Origin: Holophagales bacterium
Lineage (GTDB): Bacteria > Acidobacteriota > Thermoanaerobaculia > UBA5066
Direction: 5' to 3'
DNA length: 64,000 bases
Assembly: GCA_016719485.1 (NCBI GenBank)
Contig: JADJZB010000025.1
Span: 147,903 to 211,902 of the forward strand
Part shown: one piece after another, positions 54,402 through 62,994 of the stretch
Position numbering within the stretch: position 1 is the first letter of the stretch
How the letters are laid out: every line of letters starts with the position of its first letter
Program-made: the position numbers and the translations under genes
Notes under the pieces: generated by a model
Seen by the model: only the letters and a program-made list of their open reading frames with translations
The model's database searches: none
Told to the model about the DNA's origin: nothing

Positions 54402-55088
54402 ATGAACGCCGGGTCTGAAGTCGCCGTACCGGGAGTCCTCGAGGTCGTCCGCGCATCGAGTGCCCTCCCGGCCCTGGCGCGGGCGCACCTGGCGGCACGC
54501 CTCTCGAGCGCACCCTGGGCTCGCGTCGTGGGCGCCCTCGCGCTCGAGGGCTCGGCGCTCCTCGACGTCGGGTGCGGGCCGGGGCTCCTCGCACACCTTC
54601 TCGACCGGCTCGGCTATGCCGGGACCTACCTCGGCGTGGACCCGGACGAGCGGAAGGTGGAGAGGGCCCGGGCCTGGGTGGGGGAATCCCCGCGCCGGAC
54701 GTTCCGCACCGGCGGCATCGAGCGCGTCACGGAGAGGGCGTTCGACCAGGCCGTGATCGTGGACGTCCTCTACCTCGTCCCGCGGGCGGAGCGGGCCGCG
54801 CTCGTGGCCCAGGCCGCCTCCCGCCTCCGGTCTGCAGGCCGTCTCGTCGTCCTCACGAGCGGCGGCGGGCCGCGGTGGAAGAGGTCCCTCGACAGGCTGC
54901 AGGAGCGGCTCGCCGTCGCGGTCGTCGGTATGACGCGGGGCGCGGTGGTGGATCCCTGCGACGGGGCCGAGGTGGCCGGGCTCCTCTCCGGCGCGGGGCT
55001 CGTCGACGTGCGCGTCGAGGCCGCCGGCGCCGGCTACCTCCACGGATTCGAGCTCGTCACCGGCCGACCGCTTGGGGTCAGGTCTTGA
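54402..55088 (+). CDS. Class I SAM-dependent methyltransferase
   Basis: A 228-residue methyltransferase with motif I LLDVGCGPGLLAHLL, an acidic motif II in YLGVDPDERKVERA, and VIVDVLYLVPRAERAALV as motif IV/post. The position beside glycan genes suggests a sugar or lipid substrate, but this is not shown. Its last codons and its TGA stop fall within a dispersed repeat (55074-55093), so the C terminus may have been altered by insertion of that repeat. No strong ribosome site precedes ATG 54402. Confidence 0.82.
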   Translation: MNAGSEVAVPGVLEVVRASSALPALARAHLAARLSSAPWARVVGALALEGSALLDVGCGPGLLAHLLDRLGYAGTYLGVDPDERKVERARAWVGESPRRTFRTGGIERVTERAFDQAVIVDVLYLVPRAERAALVAQAASRLRSAGRLVVLTSGGGPRWKRSLDRLQERLAVAVVGMTRGAVVDPCDGAEVAGLLSGAGLVDVRVEAAGAGYLHGFELVTGRPLGVRS

Positions 55089-55093
55089 TTTTC
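55074..55093 (+). repeat. GGGGTCAGGTC-core dispersed repeat inside a gene end
   Basis: GGGGTCAGGTCTTGATTTTC, identical over 20 bases to the copies at 39312 and 51555. The TGA within TCTTGA is the stop codon of the methyltransferase. Confidence 0.88.
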
Positions 55094-55357
55094 GGGGGCG
55101 CGGTCAGGCGACCTGGTGGACGGTGGCAGCCCCCGCCCCCGCCGGGCTTCAGTCAAACGGCACCTTCCAGGCGGTCCTCAGCCGATTCGCGGGCCCATAC
55201 GCCGTCCAGACGGTTCGAGCAGAGACCCGGAGAGAGGCGAACCGACGTTCGGGCGTATCGCCGGACGAGCACCCCCGTCCGGTGCCGCCGCGTTGAGATT
55301 CGATGCTTCGACGCCGGTTCGCGGAGGTCGCGCTCACCGATGCGTGCACCGCGCCTG

Positions 55358-55957
55358 CTAGCAGCGTTCGTACTTCCAGTTCCGCGACTTCCCCTCTTCC
55401 AGCCACGCGATCGCCTGCGCGAGGCGGCGCTGCCGTGTCGCGTCCTGCTTCGCCCCGGTGATCCACTCGGCGTACTCGCGCCGGTGGCTCGGCGGTAACG
55501 CCGCGAACGTCGCGCGCGCTTTCGCGTTCGCCACGAGCGCGGCCGCGAAGTCCCCGGGCAGCTCGACGGGAGGCTTCGGCCCGGTCTTCGTGCGCGGCGC
55601 CGCGATCCTCTCCTCGTTGAGCCTGCGCGCCGCCCGGACGAGCCGGACCAGCTCCTTCTTCGGCGGCAGGTCGGCAACAGAGGTAATCCGCCCCATGTCC
55701 CCCATCGCCTCCTTCTGCTTCGGCGTGTCGTCGAAGAGAAGCGCCGACTTGTAGAAGCCGAACGCGCAGTGGGCCTTGAAGGCCGCCATGTGGCAGAGGA
55801 TTCCCTCGTGGAGGAAGTGGGGCATCCCCCATTTCACCGTCTCTTCCGCCTCCGGGCAGGCCCCGTGGACGACCTCCCGGAGATGCTGGAGGATCGGCTT
55901 CGCGAACTCTGCGGATTTCGCGATGTACGCGTCGACGCGCGGGTCCCTCTTGCCCAT
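55358..55957 (-). CDS. YdeI/OmpD-associated family protein with DUF1801 domain
   Basis: A 199-residue protein. The N-terminal half (residues 5-120) is a DUF1801 module (VDAYIAKSAEFAKPILQHLR, ETVKWGMPHF, HCAFGFYK). The C-terminal part has FAALPPSHRREYAEWITGAKQDATRQRRL, the YdeI signature. The family is widespread and soluble; a link to stress and copper or peptide resistance has been suggested for some members, but no reaction is established. Only 23 bases separate it from the gene upstream, so the two are likely co-transcribed. Confidence 0.88.
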   Translation of the reverse strand: MGKRDPRVDAYIAKSAEFAKPILQHLREVVHGACPEAEETVKWGMPHFLHEGILCHMAAFKAHCAFGFYKSALLFDDTPKQKEAMGDMGRITSVADLPPKKELVRLVRAARRLNEERIAAPRTKTGPKPPVELPGDFAAALVANAKARATFAALPPSHRREYAEWITGAKQDATRQRRLAQAIAWLEEGKSRNWKYERC

Positions 55958-55980
55958 CGTTCTGCCTCCGTCCCGGGACG

Positions 55981-56643
55981 CTACGGTCCCGGAGTCGTCG
56001 CTTCCGCCCCGAACAGGGGACGGGGTCGAATGGAGAGGGTCTCCGTCAGGGTGACGGTCGCTGCCACCATCAGCGCGATCGAGGCGAGGAGGATGATCAC
56101 CTGGGCGAGTGAGGTTCTCTGGATCGGTTGCCGCGCCTTCACCTCGCACACCTCGCCGGGGCACAGCTCTGGAGTCTTGCGGTACACCAGGCGATAGAAC
56201 TTGCAGCCGAGGCAGATCCCGAAGGCGGCCTCGAAGAAGAGGAAGACGAGGCAGACGAGACAGATGATCCCGGAGATGGGCCCGTAGGTGTTCATCAGCA
56301 CCATCAGCACGAACATCGTCGCCGACAGGGCGACCCCGATGATCCAGGCGAGGCGCTTGGGTTCGGCGGCCACGTACTCCGGGCTCTGGTTCCCGACGAT
56401 CAGGCGCCCGAGGATCAGGGTGGGCGAGAAGCGGGGGCTGACGCCCACGCGCACCAGGAAGTCCGCGAGGAAGAACGGGATGACGAACTTGATGGGGAGG
56501 AAGTTCCCGCGAAAGAGGATGAACAGGAGCGCGAGGAACGTGGCGAGAAAGAGGATTCCCGCCGCTGCGCGGATCTCGCGTTCGTTGAGAACGGGAACCG
56601 AGTACCCCTCGACCTGTTCACCGAATTGACGAATATCGCTCAA
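55981..56643 (-). CDS. DUF4395 family membrane protein
   Basis: About 220 residues with four to five hydrophobic segments. It carries the DUF4395 hallmarks: VPVLNEREIRAAAGILFL, FVIPFFLADFLVRVG, ILGRLIVGNQSPEYVAAEPKRLAW and the two-Cys segment FGICLGCKFYRLVY. Some family members are annotated near thiosulfate/sulfurtransferase genes, but function is unknown. The start is uncertain: TTG at 56643 has AGGGGG five bases upstream; an earlier TTG at 56709 has none. Confidence 0.82.
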   Translation of the reverse strand: MSDIRQFGEQVEGYSVPVLNEREIRAAAGILFLATFLALLFILFRGNFLPIKFVIPFFLADFLVRVGVSPRFSPTLILGRLIVGNQSPEYVAAEPKRLAWIIGVALSATMFVLMVLMNTYGPISGIICLVCLVFLFFEAAFGICLGCKFYRLVYRKTPELCPGEVCEVKARQPIQRTSLAQVIILLASIALMVAATVTLTETLSIRPRPLFGAEATTPGP

Positions 56644-56808
56644 GAAGGCCCCCTGGGAGATCAGACGTTCTGGCAGAGGCGCCCCGATTTCTACGCGGCA
56701 GCCCGCCAAAGGTTGCCGGAGGCGGGAGAAATGCGTGGGCTTCGGGCCTGAAAGGCCCGGGAGGACGCACGAACGCCCTGCGCCCCCCCGGCCGCCGCCT
56801 CCCCCGCG

Positions 56809-59800
56809 TCAGTCGAAGTACCCGGCTACGTCGACGATGACGTGGACCGTCCCGGCGCCCGGTACGGTCGCTTCCAGCCGGGCGCGACCCGTGCCGTCCC
56901 CGGAGAGCTTGAGGATCGTGTTCGAGGCTCGCGTTCGCCCGGCCCCGAAGGCGACGACGCTCGTCTCCGTCGACGCGACGTCGGCCGGGTAGGCGGACAC
57001 CCAGCCGGCGGAGGACGACTCCGTCACGGTGAAGTTCGACGCGAGGGCTCGCGCCGAGGCCGGTATCCCGCAGATCCCGTGGAACGACACCACGCGCGGC
57101 GCGCCGACGGCAATCGGAGCGTCGAACCGGGTGTCGAGGACGCGGCACGGCGTGAGCGCGTGGAAGCGGCCGCCCGTGCAGGCGGTCCGGAAGCTCGCGT
57201 CGTCGCCGGTCGTCGTGCCGCCCGCGCTCGTCGCCCTCGCGCGGTAGTGGATCGTCGTGCAGGGGGCGATGTCCGTCAGCACGGCAGAGATCGCCTGCGC
57301 CGTCGTCCCGGCGCCGACGGCCTGGCCCGCCGTCGTCTGGCCGTACGACGGCGTCGGCCCCCACTCGAACGAGACGATCGTCGCCGCGCCGTTCGGGTTC
57401 GCCGTTCCGTTCAACGTCGCGCCCGTCGTGGTGACGTCGGTCGCCGCCTCGGTCGTGGCGGCGGGCGCCGCAGCGGGAGAGTCCCAGTGGAGCTCTACGA
57501 ACTCGTTGGCGAAGGCGCTCGCATCGCTGAACTCGTTGATGACGAGACCGGTCCCGCAGCCCGCCCCGGCGCCCGAGCCGGGCGTGGCCGACGAGACGGC
57601 TCCGGCCGTCCAGCTCCCCGCCGAGCCCGCGGGCAGGCAAGGGTCGTTGCGTCGGACGCTCGGGAACGTCGACGACAGCGCGATCGTCGGGCCGTCGACG
57701 ACGGCGCCCATGGCGTTCGTCAGCGTGTAGGTCTCGCCACCGTTGATCATGGGCGCCTGCTCGCCCGAGTTCAGGAAGACGACGTCCGGTCCGAGAGTGA
57801 CGCTCCAGGCAGTTTCAAAGGCCGCCTTGTCCGCGTTGCGCGCGATCACGACATAGCCGCCCGCGGGTACGGTGGTCCCTGCCGGCAGCGTGTAGGTCTG
57901 GGTCGAGTTCGCCTGGGTCAGCGTGTAGCCGCCGACGTCGAGCGCCGTGCTGACGGCCGCCGTCGTCACCGTGCCGTCGGCAGACCAGGTCGGCCCGTTC
58001 CCGCAGGGGTCCGTCGAGCCGGCGCGGAAGTGGTATTCCGTCGTCGCCGAGAGGCCCGTCACCGTGAGCGAGTGTGTCGTGACGAGGGTCGCGTCGTGGG
58101 CCGTCGAGCCGTAGGAGGCGGTGGCGCCGTACTCGAGGCGGCTGTCCGACGGCTCGTCCGTCGTCCAGGTCACCGTGAACGACGACGGCGCGGCCGACGA
58201 TGCCGACGGGCCGCTCGCGAAGGCCGGCGGAAGATCGTCGTCGGTCCGGTCGGCCGCGGAAATCGGTCCGTTGCCGGTGCTCGTCTCGCCCTCGTGGTTG
58301 AAGGCCTCGACGGCGTAGGCGTAGGACATGCCGGTGACGCCGGTCGCGTCCGCGCACGAGGTCGCGGAGGCGGAGAAGGGCCCGGCGCAGCCGCCCGTGG
58401 AGATCGCCACGCCGTCCCGAAGGATGCGGAACCCGCGGTCGCAGCCGGACGTGCAGCCGTCGTTCCACGCCGACGGCACGTTCCACGCGAGGTCGACGCC
58501 AGAGACGGCGCAGAGGCTCGGGTCGGTGGCCGACTTCAGGCCCGAGAAGAGGAGCGCCGGGTTGCCGCCGCAGGTCGCCGAGAAGACGCACTCCACCCAC
58601 TCCGGGTGGTCGACGAACGGGTTCCGGTTCCCCTGGAAAGCCTCGATGACGTCGTTTCGCGCCCGCTCGTCGTCGTCGACGGGATCGTCGAGATGCCACT
58701 GGAGGAGGACGGAAAGGCGGCCCATGTAGGCGGTTCCGCCCGAGGTCGGAGACGAGGGACAGGTTGTCCGTGAGGACGAGGTCCGGCTCGCTCTTCCCAT
58801 TGACCGCGTGGCTCCCCCCCTCGTACCGGACGTCCATGTAGAACTGCGCCCGGGCGAGGTCGCCGCGTCGATGGTTCCAGACCTCGTACGTCCGGGTCGA
58901 CGGAGACGACCAGTTCCAATTGCCCGGATACGTTCCGCTCCCCCCGATCCGTGGTTCAGGTGGGTCGGGTTCTCGGCGCAACCGGTGTTGCAGGTCCCGA
59001 ACGGTCGTTGCCGCGGTTGCCGTTGTAGATCTTGTTCGTCGCAAACAGGTGGTGGCAGTCCGAGTAGGGGATCGTCCCCGTCCTCGGGGAAGCCGTACGA
59101 CTTCGGCCACGAGTGCTCGCTGGTTGTAGACCCCGTCGCCGCCCGGGGTCTTCACGTACCAGGCGTTCCTGTACTTGTCGAGGATCATCCCCGCGTCGAC
59201 CGGGTCCTGCTCCGCCCGGTTCAGGATGTCCCAGGTATCGGTGGGGCCGTCTGCGCCGGCAGAGTACGGGAACATGACGTGGTTCTCGATCGCGGCGTGG
59301 ACCGTCGTCCGGAGGTCTGACGGGTTGCTCGCGTCGACCGCGGCCCAGTAGTCCGCGACGTTCACGCGCGTCACCGAGCCCGGGGTGTTCCGGGCTTCGC
59401 CCGGCGCGAGGGAACCGGGAAACGTAGGCAGCCCGTCTCCGTCGAAGTCGTTCCGCTTCCAGTCCGTCACCGAGTCCGTGTCCCGCCAGTACGGGAAGCG
59501 GGACGCGCCGCCCGGCGCCGTCGCGTTCCCGTCGAACCCGGGACCGAGGACGGGGGAGGCGTAGGTCAGCGCCCCCGCTCCGCCGTCGGAGAAGGCGACG
59601 CCGTCGAGAACGGACGTCCACGGGACCACGTCGAGCGCGCCGTCGTTCCCGGCGTCGAGGTCCTGCCCGATCGCGCCCGTGAAGCCCGAGACGAGGAGGA
59701 TCGTGAACGCCGGCCCATCGAGCGTCGACGTCAGGTATCCCGTCGTCCAGAACCCTGCGTCGTTGGCGGTCGTCGGCGTGAAGACGTGGAGGATCTTCCC

Positions 59801-60052
59801 CGGGTCGCCGCCGGCGCTTCCGTCCAGCCCGACGAGCGTGTAGCCCGAGAGGGACGCGCCGGGGCTCGCGTGGACCTCGACGTACTCGTGCGTGTCCGGA
59901 CCCGCATGGTCGAAGACGACCTCGGTGAGCCTCTGAGCCGCGGCCGGCCCCGCGAGGGCGGCCGCGAAGGCGATCGCGACGACCGCGTTGAGGAGGGCGG
60001 GTCCCTGGACGGACGAAAGCCCCGCTGATCGTCGTACGGTCGTCTGTGACAT
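56809..60052 (-). pseudogene. Large secreted endonuclease I with lamin-tail and fibronectin-like domains, broken by several indels
   Basis: Reading opens at ATG 60052 (GAGGT upstream) with a signal peptide ending GPAAAQ, then a lamin-tail-like domain (DTHEYVEVHASPG). A bacterial endonuclease I domain follows: VMFPYSAG, REHSWPKSYGFPE, DCHHLFATNKIYNGNRGND, WNHRRGDLARAQFYM, and AYMGRLSVLLQWHLDDPV then NRNPFVDHPEWV. These motifs lie in three frames: about five one- or two-base indels occur, four within 58940-59145 and one near 58765. From there the frame is open to 56809 and codes fibronectin-like repeats, a second lamin-tail-like segment and a C-terminal domain (LTPCRVLDTRFD ... DVAGYFD). Intact length would be about 1,080 residues. 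Domain motifs are intact, so sequencing error is plausible. Confidence 0.78.
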
Positions 60053-60200
60053 GTGTCTTTACCTCGCACTGGCCGGGCCGGCCGAAGGGTGGGATTGTAG
60101 ATCTCTCCGCGCCGGTTCCGCGGCCGCGACGTGGGGCCCCTTGCCTGCAGCACCGACCTGTACGGACGTGCGTTCTCCCGCCGAACCCGGGCCGGACCCC

Positions 60201-60229
60201 TTGATCGCGGTCCTGTGCGCGAATAGCCT
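60201..60229 (+). promoter_or_regulatory. Weak sigma70-like promoter candidate
   Basis: TTGATC (60201-60206), 17 bases, then TAGCCT (60224-60229), six bases before ATG 60236. The match is partial and the resulting mRNA would be leaderless. Confidence 0.25.
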
Positions 60230-60235
60230 CCGTAC

Positions 60236-61417
60236 ATGAAGCGCGCTCTGAATCTCGTCGCCGGCGCCGCCCTCCTCGGCGGTGTCTTCCTCGCCCCGTC
60301 TCGCGTGTCTTCCGCGGCGGACATCCGGGTCTGCGAGAACGCCAACATGCGTCCGCCGTGCATCGACCTGCGACACGGCGTGAACGACCTCGGCGACTGG
60401 AGGATCTCGAACAGCATTTCGAGCTTCTCGATCGGCTCGGGGGCGTGGCTCATGTGCACCGAGACGGACTTCCGCGGGCGCTGCGAGACCTTCTCGGGGT
60501 CCCGCAGCAACCTCCAGGGGACGCCTTTCCAGGACCGCATCTCGAGTCTCCGGCCCGTCCGCGCGGGGGGCGGCGGGACCTGGGGCGGCTGGGGCGGCGA
60601 GACGGAGTGGGACCGCATCGGCATCGCCGTCTACACCGACAAGGGCTACCGGGGCCGCTCGTGGGTCTTCTCGGACGACATCCGGGACCTCTCGCGGATG
60701 GGCCTGAGCAACCGGATCTCGTCCGTCCGGATCTTCGGCGGCCGCTGGCGCATCTGCCGTTCCCCGAACTTCGGCGGGTGCCTGGAGATCTCGGGCGACG
60801 TCTCCAACCTGCGCGACATCGGTTTCAACGACCAGGTCAGCTCGATCCAGGAGCTCGGGCCGGGCGGCAGCGGCTCCGGTGGCGGCCGCGTCTCCATCAC
60901 CGTCTACCGCGACAAGGACTACTCGGGACGCTCATGGAGCTTCGACAAGGACGTCCGCAACCTCGGGTCGATGGGGATGGGAAACCAGATCTCCTCCGTC
61001 AAGGTGTCCGGGGGGCGCTGGCGGCTCTGCCGGACGTCGAGCTTCGACGGCTGCATCGAGATCGGCGAGGACGTCCAGGACCTCCGGGAGTTCGGCATCA
61101 ACGACCAGATCAACTCGATCCAGCTCGTGCGGTCCGGCGGCGGCTGGGGCGGCTCGGGCGGAGGCCCGCGCGACGAGGCGATCCTCTACGAGCAGTCCGG
61201 GTTCCGCGGCCGCTCGGTCACGGTGACGGGAGAGGCGTCGAACCTGCGCGACCGCGGATTCAACGACAGGGCGATGTCGATTCGCATCCGCGGGACCTGG
61301 CAGCTCTGCTCCGACGCGAACTACAGGGGTCAGTGCGTGAGCATCCGGGGCGACCAGGACGACCTTGCCCGTCTCGGCCTCCCGAGGAACCTCTCCTCGC
61401 TTCGCAAGGAGCGCTGA
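60236..61417 (+). CDS. Secreted multi-repeat beta/gamma-crystallin-like protein
   Basis: A 393-residue protein with a signal peptide (LNLVAGAALLGGVFLAPSRVSSAA). The mature protein consists of four two-motif units, each with a Y/F-x-G-R-S/C core (DFRGRCETFSG, GYRGRSWVFSDD, DYSGRSWSFDKD, GFRGRSVTVTGE, NYRGQCVSIRGD) and an IS/QISSxR/K segment that closes each motif. Units are joined by Gly-rich linkers (GGGGTWGGWGG, GGSGSGGG, GGGWGGSGGG). This is the Greek-key beta/gamma-crystallin pattern; several units have paired Cys that could form disulfides (RICRSPNFGGC, RLCRTSSFDGC). Microbial crystallins often bind calcium or act in the envelope or matrix; the role here is unknown. Confidence 0.85.
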   Translation: MKRALNLVAGAALLGGVFLAPSRVSSAADIRVCENANMRPPCIDLRHGVNDLGDWRISNSISSFSIGSGAWLMCTETDFRGRCETFSGSRSNLQGTPFQDRISSLRPVRAGGGGTWGGWGGETEWDRIGIAVYTDKGYRGRSWVFSDDIRDLSRMGLSNRISSVRIFGGRWRICRSPNFGGCLEISGDVSNLRDIGFNDQVSSIQELGPGGSGSGGGRVSITVYRDKDYSGRSWSFDKDVRNLGSMGMGNQISSVKVSGGRWRLCRTSSFDGCIEIGEDVQDLREFGINDQINSIQLVRSGGGWGGSGGGPRDEAILYEQSGFRGRSVTVTGEASNLRDRGFNDRAMSIRIRGTWQLCSDANYRGQCVSIRGDQDDLARLGLPRNLSSLRKER

Positions 61418-61429
61418 GCGCCCCGCGGG

Positions 61430-61452
61430 GGGGGAGGGCGCCGTCCTCCCCC
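61430..61452 (+). terminator. GC-rich hairpin after the crystallin-like gene
   Basis: GGGGGAGG (61430-61437) pairs with CCTCCCCC (61445-61452) around a 7-base loop, 12 bases past the stop. No T-run, so termination is uncertain. Confidence 0.45.
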
Positions 61453-61626
61453 GCGCTCACATGGAGAGCGGGCCTCCCGACGATTCCTGGCCCGTGCGCG
61501 GCGAGGACGCCCGGCAGCGTGAGCCCCTCGCCTCGGGGACGACCTGCTAACCTCGCGACCTTTGGCGAACGCTGCAGGGACCCGTGCAGAGCGGGTCGCG
61601 ATCCGAGGGGGCGGGCCTCTCGTACG

Positions 61627-62994
61627 ATGAGATCGATCCGGCCGCATCTGGCTCGCCTCGCCGAGTGGGTCGTCGCTGGTGCGGTCCTGGTGCTCTCCTT
61701 CTCCCGCGGCCTCGACAGGGTGCCCTTCCACATGGACGAAAGCCTCTGGATCTGCTGCAGCCTCTATTTCGAGGCGGCGGTCGACGAGGGCTTCATCCCG
61801 CCGCAGTGGTTCCGCGAGAGCGTCCGCGGACCGGAGCCGGCGCTCCCGGATCACGCCCAGAAGGGACCGCCCGGCGGCTGGAGCTCCCGGATCACGTGGG
61901 GGCCTCACTACTTCTCCCTGGACCAGCCTCCCGTGGCGCGCTACCTGATCGCGATCGGCAGACGCCTGCACGGCTACGCCGCCTCCGACCTGAACCGCCC
62001 ATGGGAGTCCAAGCTCGGTCCCGACGAGAACGCTCTCCTCGGAAACGTGCCGTCTGCCGGCCTGCTGGAGGCGGCCCGCCGCTCCACGGCCGCCCTGAGC
62101 GTCGTGAGCGGTCTCGTCCTGTACGGGCTCGTTCGGCAGGGCGCCGGGAGGATCGCGGGCCTCGTGTTCGTCTTCCTCTTCTCGGCGTCCGGCTACTTCC
62201 TCGTCCACCTGCGCCGCGCGATGGGAGATCCCGCCCTTCTCTTCTTCACCTGCCTGGCGATGTGGGCCGGCACGAGGGCGCTGCGGACGCGCGACGAGGC
62301 CCCCGAGGGCACTTCCGGCGAGGGCGCGATCCGCGCCCTCGGCTGGCTCGCGACGATGGGGGTCGCCTCCGGTCTGGCCGGAGGGTCGAAGCTGAACGGG
62401 CTGGCCGTCGCCGGCGCCGGGGCGGTCCTGGCCTGCCTCCTCGCTTTCGGCGGACGTGGTCTCGGACGCGGGTGGCGTCGACCGGCTTTCGCCGCGGGAG
62501 CCTCGGTGCTCGTTCTGGGCTCGTGCGCAGCGACGTTCGTCGCCGTCAACCCGTCGCTGCACCACCGTCCATCGGCGCACCTGACAGCGATGCTGAGGCT
62601 GCGGGCGAAACAGCTGGCCGAGCAGCAGAGTGACCCGCGGTGGGGGCTCTCGACGCCGGGCCGCCGCATCCTCGTCGTCGCGGGCCGCACGCTGAAGCAG
62701 TACACGGTCACGCGGGTCGCGACCCTCAACGCTCTCCTCGCGGGCCTCGGCCTCCTCTTCCTGGCCCGGGGAACCCGGCGGTGGACGAAGGACGGGAGCG
62801 GACCGGCCGCCGCGGTCGTCCTGCTCGCGGTCGGGCTCTTCACCGCGGGGCCGGCCCTGATGACACCGGTGGACTGGGACCGGTACTACCTCTTCCCGGT
62901 CGTGTTCCTCACGGTCCTCATCGCGGTCGGCGCCGCCCGCGGACCCGGCGAGATCCGCCGCCTCCTGGCGGCGAGGGCCCAGGCCCGGCCGTGA
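61627..62994 (+). CDS. GT39/PMT-like polytopic glycosyltransferase
   Basis: A 455-residue GT-C protein. The first loop has RVPFHMDESLWICCSLYF with the acidic DE motif of PMT/ArnT-type enzymes, then a long loop with YFSLDQPPVARYLIAIG. About nine membrane segments follow, and TPVDWDRYYLFPVVF near the C terminus is shared with relatives in the group. It should use a polyprenyl-phosphate sugar at the outer face of the inner membrane. The start ATG 61627 has no strong ribosome site. Its stop overlaps the next start as GTGA. Confidence 0.82.
   Translation: MRSIRPHLARLAEWVVAGAVLVLSFSRGLDRVPFHMDESLWICCSLYFEAAVDEGFIPPQWFRESVRGPEPALPDHAQKGPPGGWSSRITWGPHYFSLDQPPVARYLIAIGRRLHGYAASDLNRPWESKLGPDENALLGNVPSAGLLEAARRSTAALSVVSGLVLYGLVRQGAGRIAGLVFVFLFSASGYFLVHLRRAMGDPALLFFTCLAMWAGTRALRTRDEAPEGTSGEGAIRALGWLATMGVASGLAGGSKLNGLAVAGAGAVLACLLAFGGRGLGRGWRRPAFAAGASVLVLGSCAATFVAVNPSLHHRPSAHLTAMLRLRAKQLAEQQSDPRWGLSTPGRRILVVAGRTLKQYTVTRVATLNALLAGLGLLFLARGTRRWTKDGSGPAAAVVLLAVGLFTAGPALMTPVDWDRYYLFPVVFLTVLIAVGAARGPGEIRRLLAARAQARP

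Noticed and set aside
55089..55357. A possible small gene between the methyltransferase and the YdeI-family gene
   Set aside because: Short open frames exist but none has a ribosome site or recognisable pattern. Apart from the repeat at its left edge I see nothing supportable in these 269 bases.
61418..61626. Additional C-terminal extension or a gene after the crystallin-like protein
   Set aside because: Open frames here are short and arginine/proline-rich. The region holds a GC hairpin and presumably the next promoter, which I cannot pinpoint.
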